The notes beneath the pieces were generated by a model that was not told the origin of the DNA, did no database searches, and was given only the letters and a program-made list of their open reading frames with translations. A DNA stretch of 64,000 bases from LZORAL124-50-18 sp051208045 (lineage in GTDB: Bacteria; Pseudomonadota; Gammaproteobacteria; Pseudomonadales; Oleiphilaceae), in contig JBPJFY010000001.1 of assembly GCA_051208045.1 (NCBI GenBank), positions 1,054,001 to 1,118,000 on the forward strand, read 5' to 3'. The position numbers and the translations under genes were made by a program. How positions within the stretch are numbered: position 1 is the stretch's first letter; each line of letters opens with the position of its first letter. Positions 62,920 to 64,000 of this stretch are shown here, in pieces.

Positions 62920-63906
62920 ATGAAGCATATCGCAATGAACGGCACGGGTGAAGCAGATGTGATGGTATTGGCGGAAGGTGACGCCCCAATCTGCACAAGA
63001 AATGAAGTGCTCATTCAAGTACAGGCCGCCGGCGTGAACCGACCGGATGTGGTTCAGCGACAGGGTTTATATCCACCGCCGCCGGGGGCATCCCCCATTC
63101 TTGGCTTGGAAGTCGCCGGGGAAGTGATCGCGACAGGCCCTGAGGCAAAGCGTTGGAAAGTGGGTGATCGCGTTTGTGCGCTGACCAACGGTGGCGGTTA
63201 CGCTGAGCAGGTGGCCGTGCCGGAAACGCAATGTCTGCCTATTCCTGACGGATTGAGCATGGTAGAGGCGGCCTCTCTTCCTGAAACCTGCTTTACGGTT
63301 TGGAGCAATGTGTTTGATCGGGGCGGATTGCAGGCGGGCGAGCGATTTCTCGTGCATGGCGGCAGCAGTGGCATTGGGGTGACGGCTATCCAGCTGGCCG
63401 CTGCATTGGGGGCGACGGTTTACACCACGGCGGGAACGGAGGAAAAATGTCGAAAATGTGAATCGCTGGGCGCTACGCGAGCGATCAACTATCGGCAGGA
63501 AGACTTTGCTGAAGTACTGAAAGAAGTTGTCGGAAAGGCTGGCATTAATGTCATCCTCGACATGGTGGGAGGAGATTATATCCAGCGCAATATCAAAGTG
63601 GCTGCGGTGGACGGGCGTATTGTAAATATTGCGTACCTGCAGGGCAGTGTCGCAGAAATCAACTTTATGCACGTGATGCTCAAGCGATTAACGTTGACCG
63701 GGTCCACGTTACGGCCCCAGTCCGATGAAGCGAAAAGTGCGATCGCTCGTCAGCTGGAAGCCAAGGTGTGGCCACTGATTGCAGCAGGGTCAGTCAAGCC
63801 GGTGATCGCTGCCACGTTTCCGCTTTCGGAAGTCGTCGCGGCACACCGGTTGATGGAGTCCAATACCCACATTGGAAAAATTATTCTGGATGTGATGGGA
63901 GGGTAA
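62920..63906 (+). CDS. Quinone oxidoreductase-like (zinc-free MDR) protein
   Basis: 328 residues from the ATG at 62920, with GGGGAGCAGG upstream; a longer in-frame start overlaps the divergent gene. GVNRPDVVQRQGLYPPPPG and the nucleotide loop HGGSSGIGVTAIQLA mark the zeta-crystallin/TP53I3-like medium-chain reductases, with NADPH binding. No zinc-ligand Cys/His set is present. Reduces quinones or enones. It may share a transcript with the acyl-CoA synthetase-like gene starting six bases later. Confidence 0.92.
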   Translation: MKHIAMNGTGEADVMVLAEGDAPICTRNEVLIQVQAAGVNRPDVVQRQGLYPPPPGASPILGLEVAGEVIATGPEAKRWKVGDRVCALTNGGGYAEQVAVPETQCLPIPDGLSMVEAASLPETCFTVWSNVFDRGGLQAGERFLVHGGSSGIGVTAIQLAAALGATVYTTAGTEEKCRKCESLGATRAINYRQEDFAEVLKEVVGKAGINVILDMVGGDYIQRNIKVAAVDGRIVNIAYLQGSVAEINFMHVMLKRLTLTGSTLRPQSDEAKSAIARQLEAKVWPLIAAGSVKPVIAATFPLSEVVAAHRLMESNTHIGKIILDVMGG

Positions 63907-63911
63907 CCACG

Positions 63912-64000
63912 GTGAGCACCTGGCAATGGCAGATCCCCGAGCAGTTTAACATCGGGGAAGCCTGTATCCGGCCGGCCGATGACCCCGCCAGTGCGGATAA
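63912..64000 (+). CDS. AMP-binding acyl-CoA synthetase-like protein, 5' end only
   Basis: A GTG start six bases after the preceding stop opens a frame that runs off the window. The 29 visible residues begin STWQWQIPEQFNIGEACIRP, a start typical of acyl-CoA/benzoate-CoA ligase-like AMP-binding enzymes. The function cannot be read further. Confidence 0.6.
   Translation, partial: MSTWQWQIPEQFNIGEACIRPADDPASAD

Noticed and set aside
1..64000. CRISPR arrays, transposases, phage genes and rRNA operons
   Set aside because: No regularly spaced repeats, transposase or integrase motifs, or rRNA sequences were seen on either strand.

Overview
The window is about 64 kb of chromosome from a gammaproteobacterium, probably a marine or oil-associated lineage of the Marinobacter/Alcanivorax/Ketobacter kind. 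That placement is inferred from gene order and gene content, not from any database search. The core block tRNA-Leu, rnr, rlmB, rpsF, rpsR, a polytopic membrane protein, rplI, dnaB, alr is typical of gammaproteobacteria. An Anr/FNR regulator beside a HemN relative, a finR-fpr pair, phaR, fabB and a Baeyer-Villiger monooxygenase with an esterase fit the same placement. No phage, transposase, rRNA operon or CRISPR array was seen.

Region 1 (1-16.6 kb) is the striking part: eight tightly packed plus-strand genes that look like one biosynthetic operon. It opens with the 3' part of a modular synthase. The domains read as fatty acyl-AMP ligase C-terminus, carrier, KS, AT, degenerate dehydratase, carrier, thioesterase, and an AfsA-type double hotdog (the fold of the A-factor butyrolactone synthase). 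It is followed by an ICMT-like membrane methyltransferase, an extended SDR that lacks its Tyr/Lys pair, a large PEP-synthase/rifampin-phosphotransferase-like enzyme, a UbiA-family membrane transferase, an MMPL/RND exporter, a di-iron hydroxylase and a P450. The simplest reading is activation of a fatty acid, one malonyl extension without ketoreduction, an AfsA-type condensation, then prenyl/methyl/phospho/oxidative tailoring and export. The product is unknown to me.

Region 2 (16.6-34.9 kb) is mixed accessory and housekeeping content. It holds a lipoprotein, a membrane-anchored RraB-domain protein, a frameshifted GNAT gene, ClbS-like and DinB-like four-helix proteins, a hybrid histidine kinase, a 41-residue membrane protein and phaR with a cupin. 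It continues with an AraC regulator divergent from a BVMO plus esterase, finR-fpr, a diguanylate cyclase with a solute-binding protein, a degenerate macrodomain coupled to a MocA-like nucleotidyltransferase, a HutZ-like protein and an acyl-CoA dehydrogenase.

Region 3 (35-46.5 kb) contains a large lipoprotein, a Lar-like zinc ribbon, an EAL phosphodiesterase and an operon of pseudo-receiver-TPR, DUF1499 and SRAP proteins. It also has a stand-alone leuB-like gene, a DUF1295 membrane enzyme with an AraC regulator, and a toxin-antitoxin pair preceded by an attC-like inverted repeat.

Region 4 (46.5-64 kb) is the conserved core, interrupted by a porin/phosphate-binding-like/diguanylate cyclase set. 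It continues with anr, a HemN homologue that has lost its radical-SAM motifs yet still sits behind a perfect FNR box, then fabB, a CBS-domain protein, a thioesterase, a quinone oxidoreductase and the start of an acyl-CoA synthetase-like gene.
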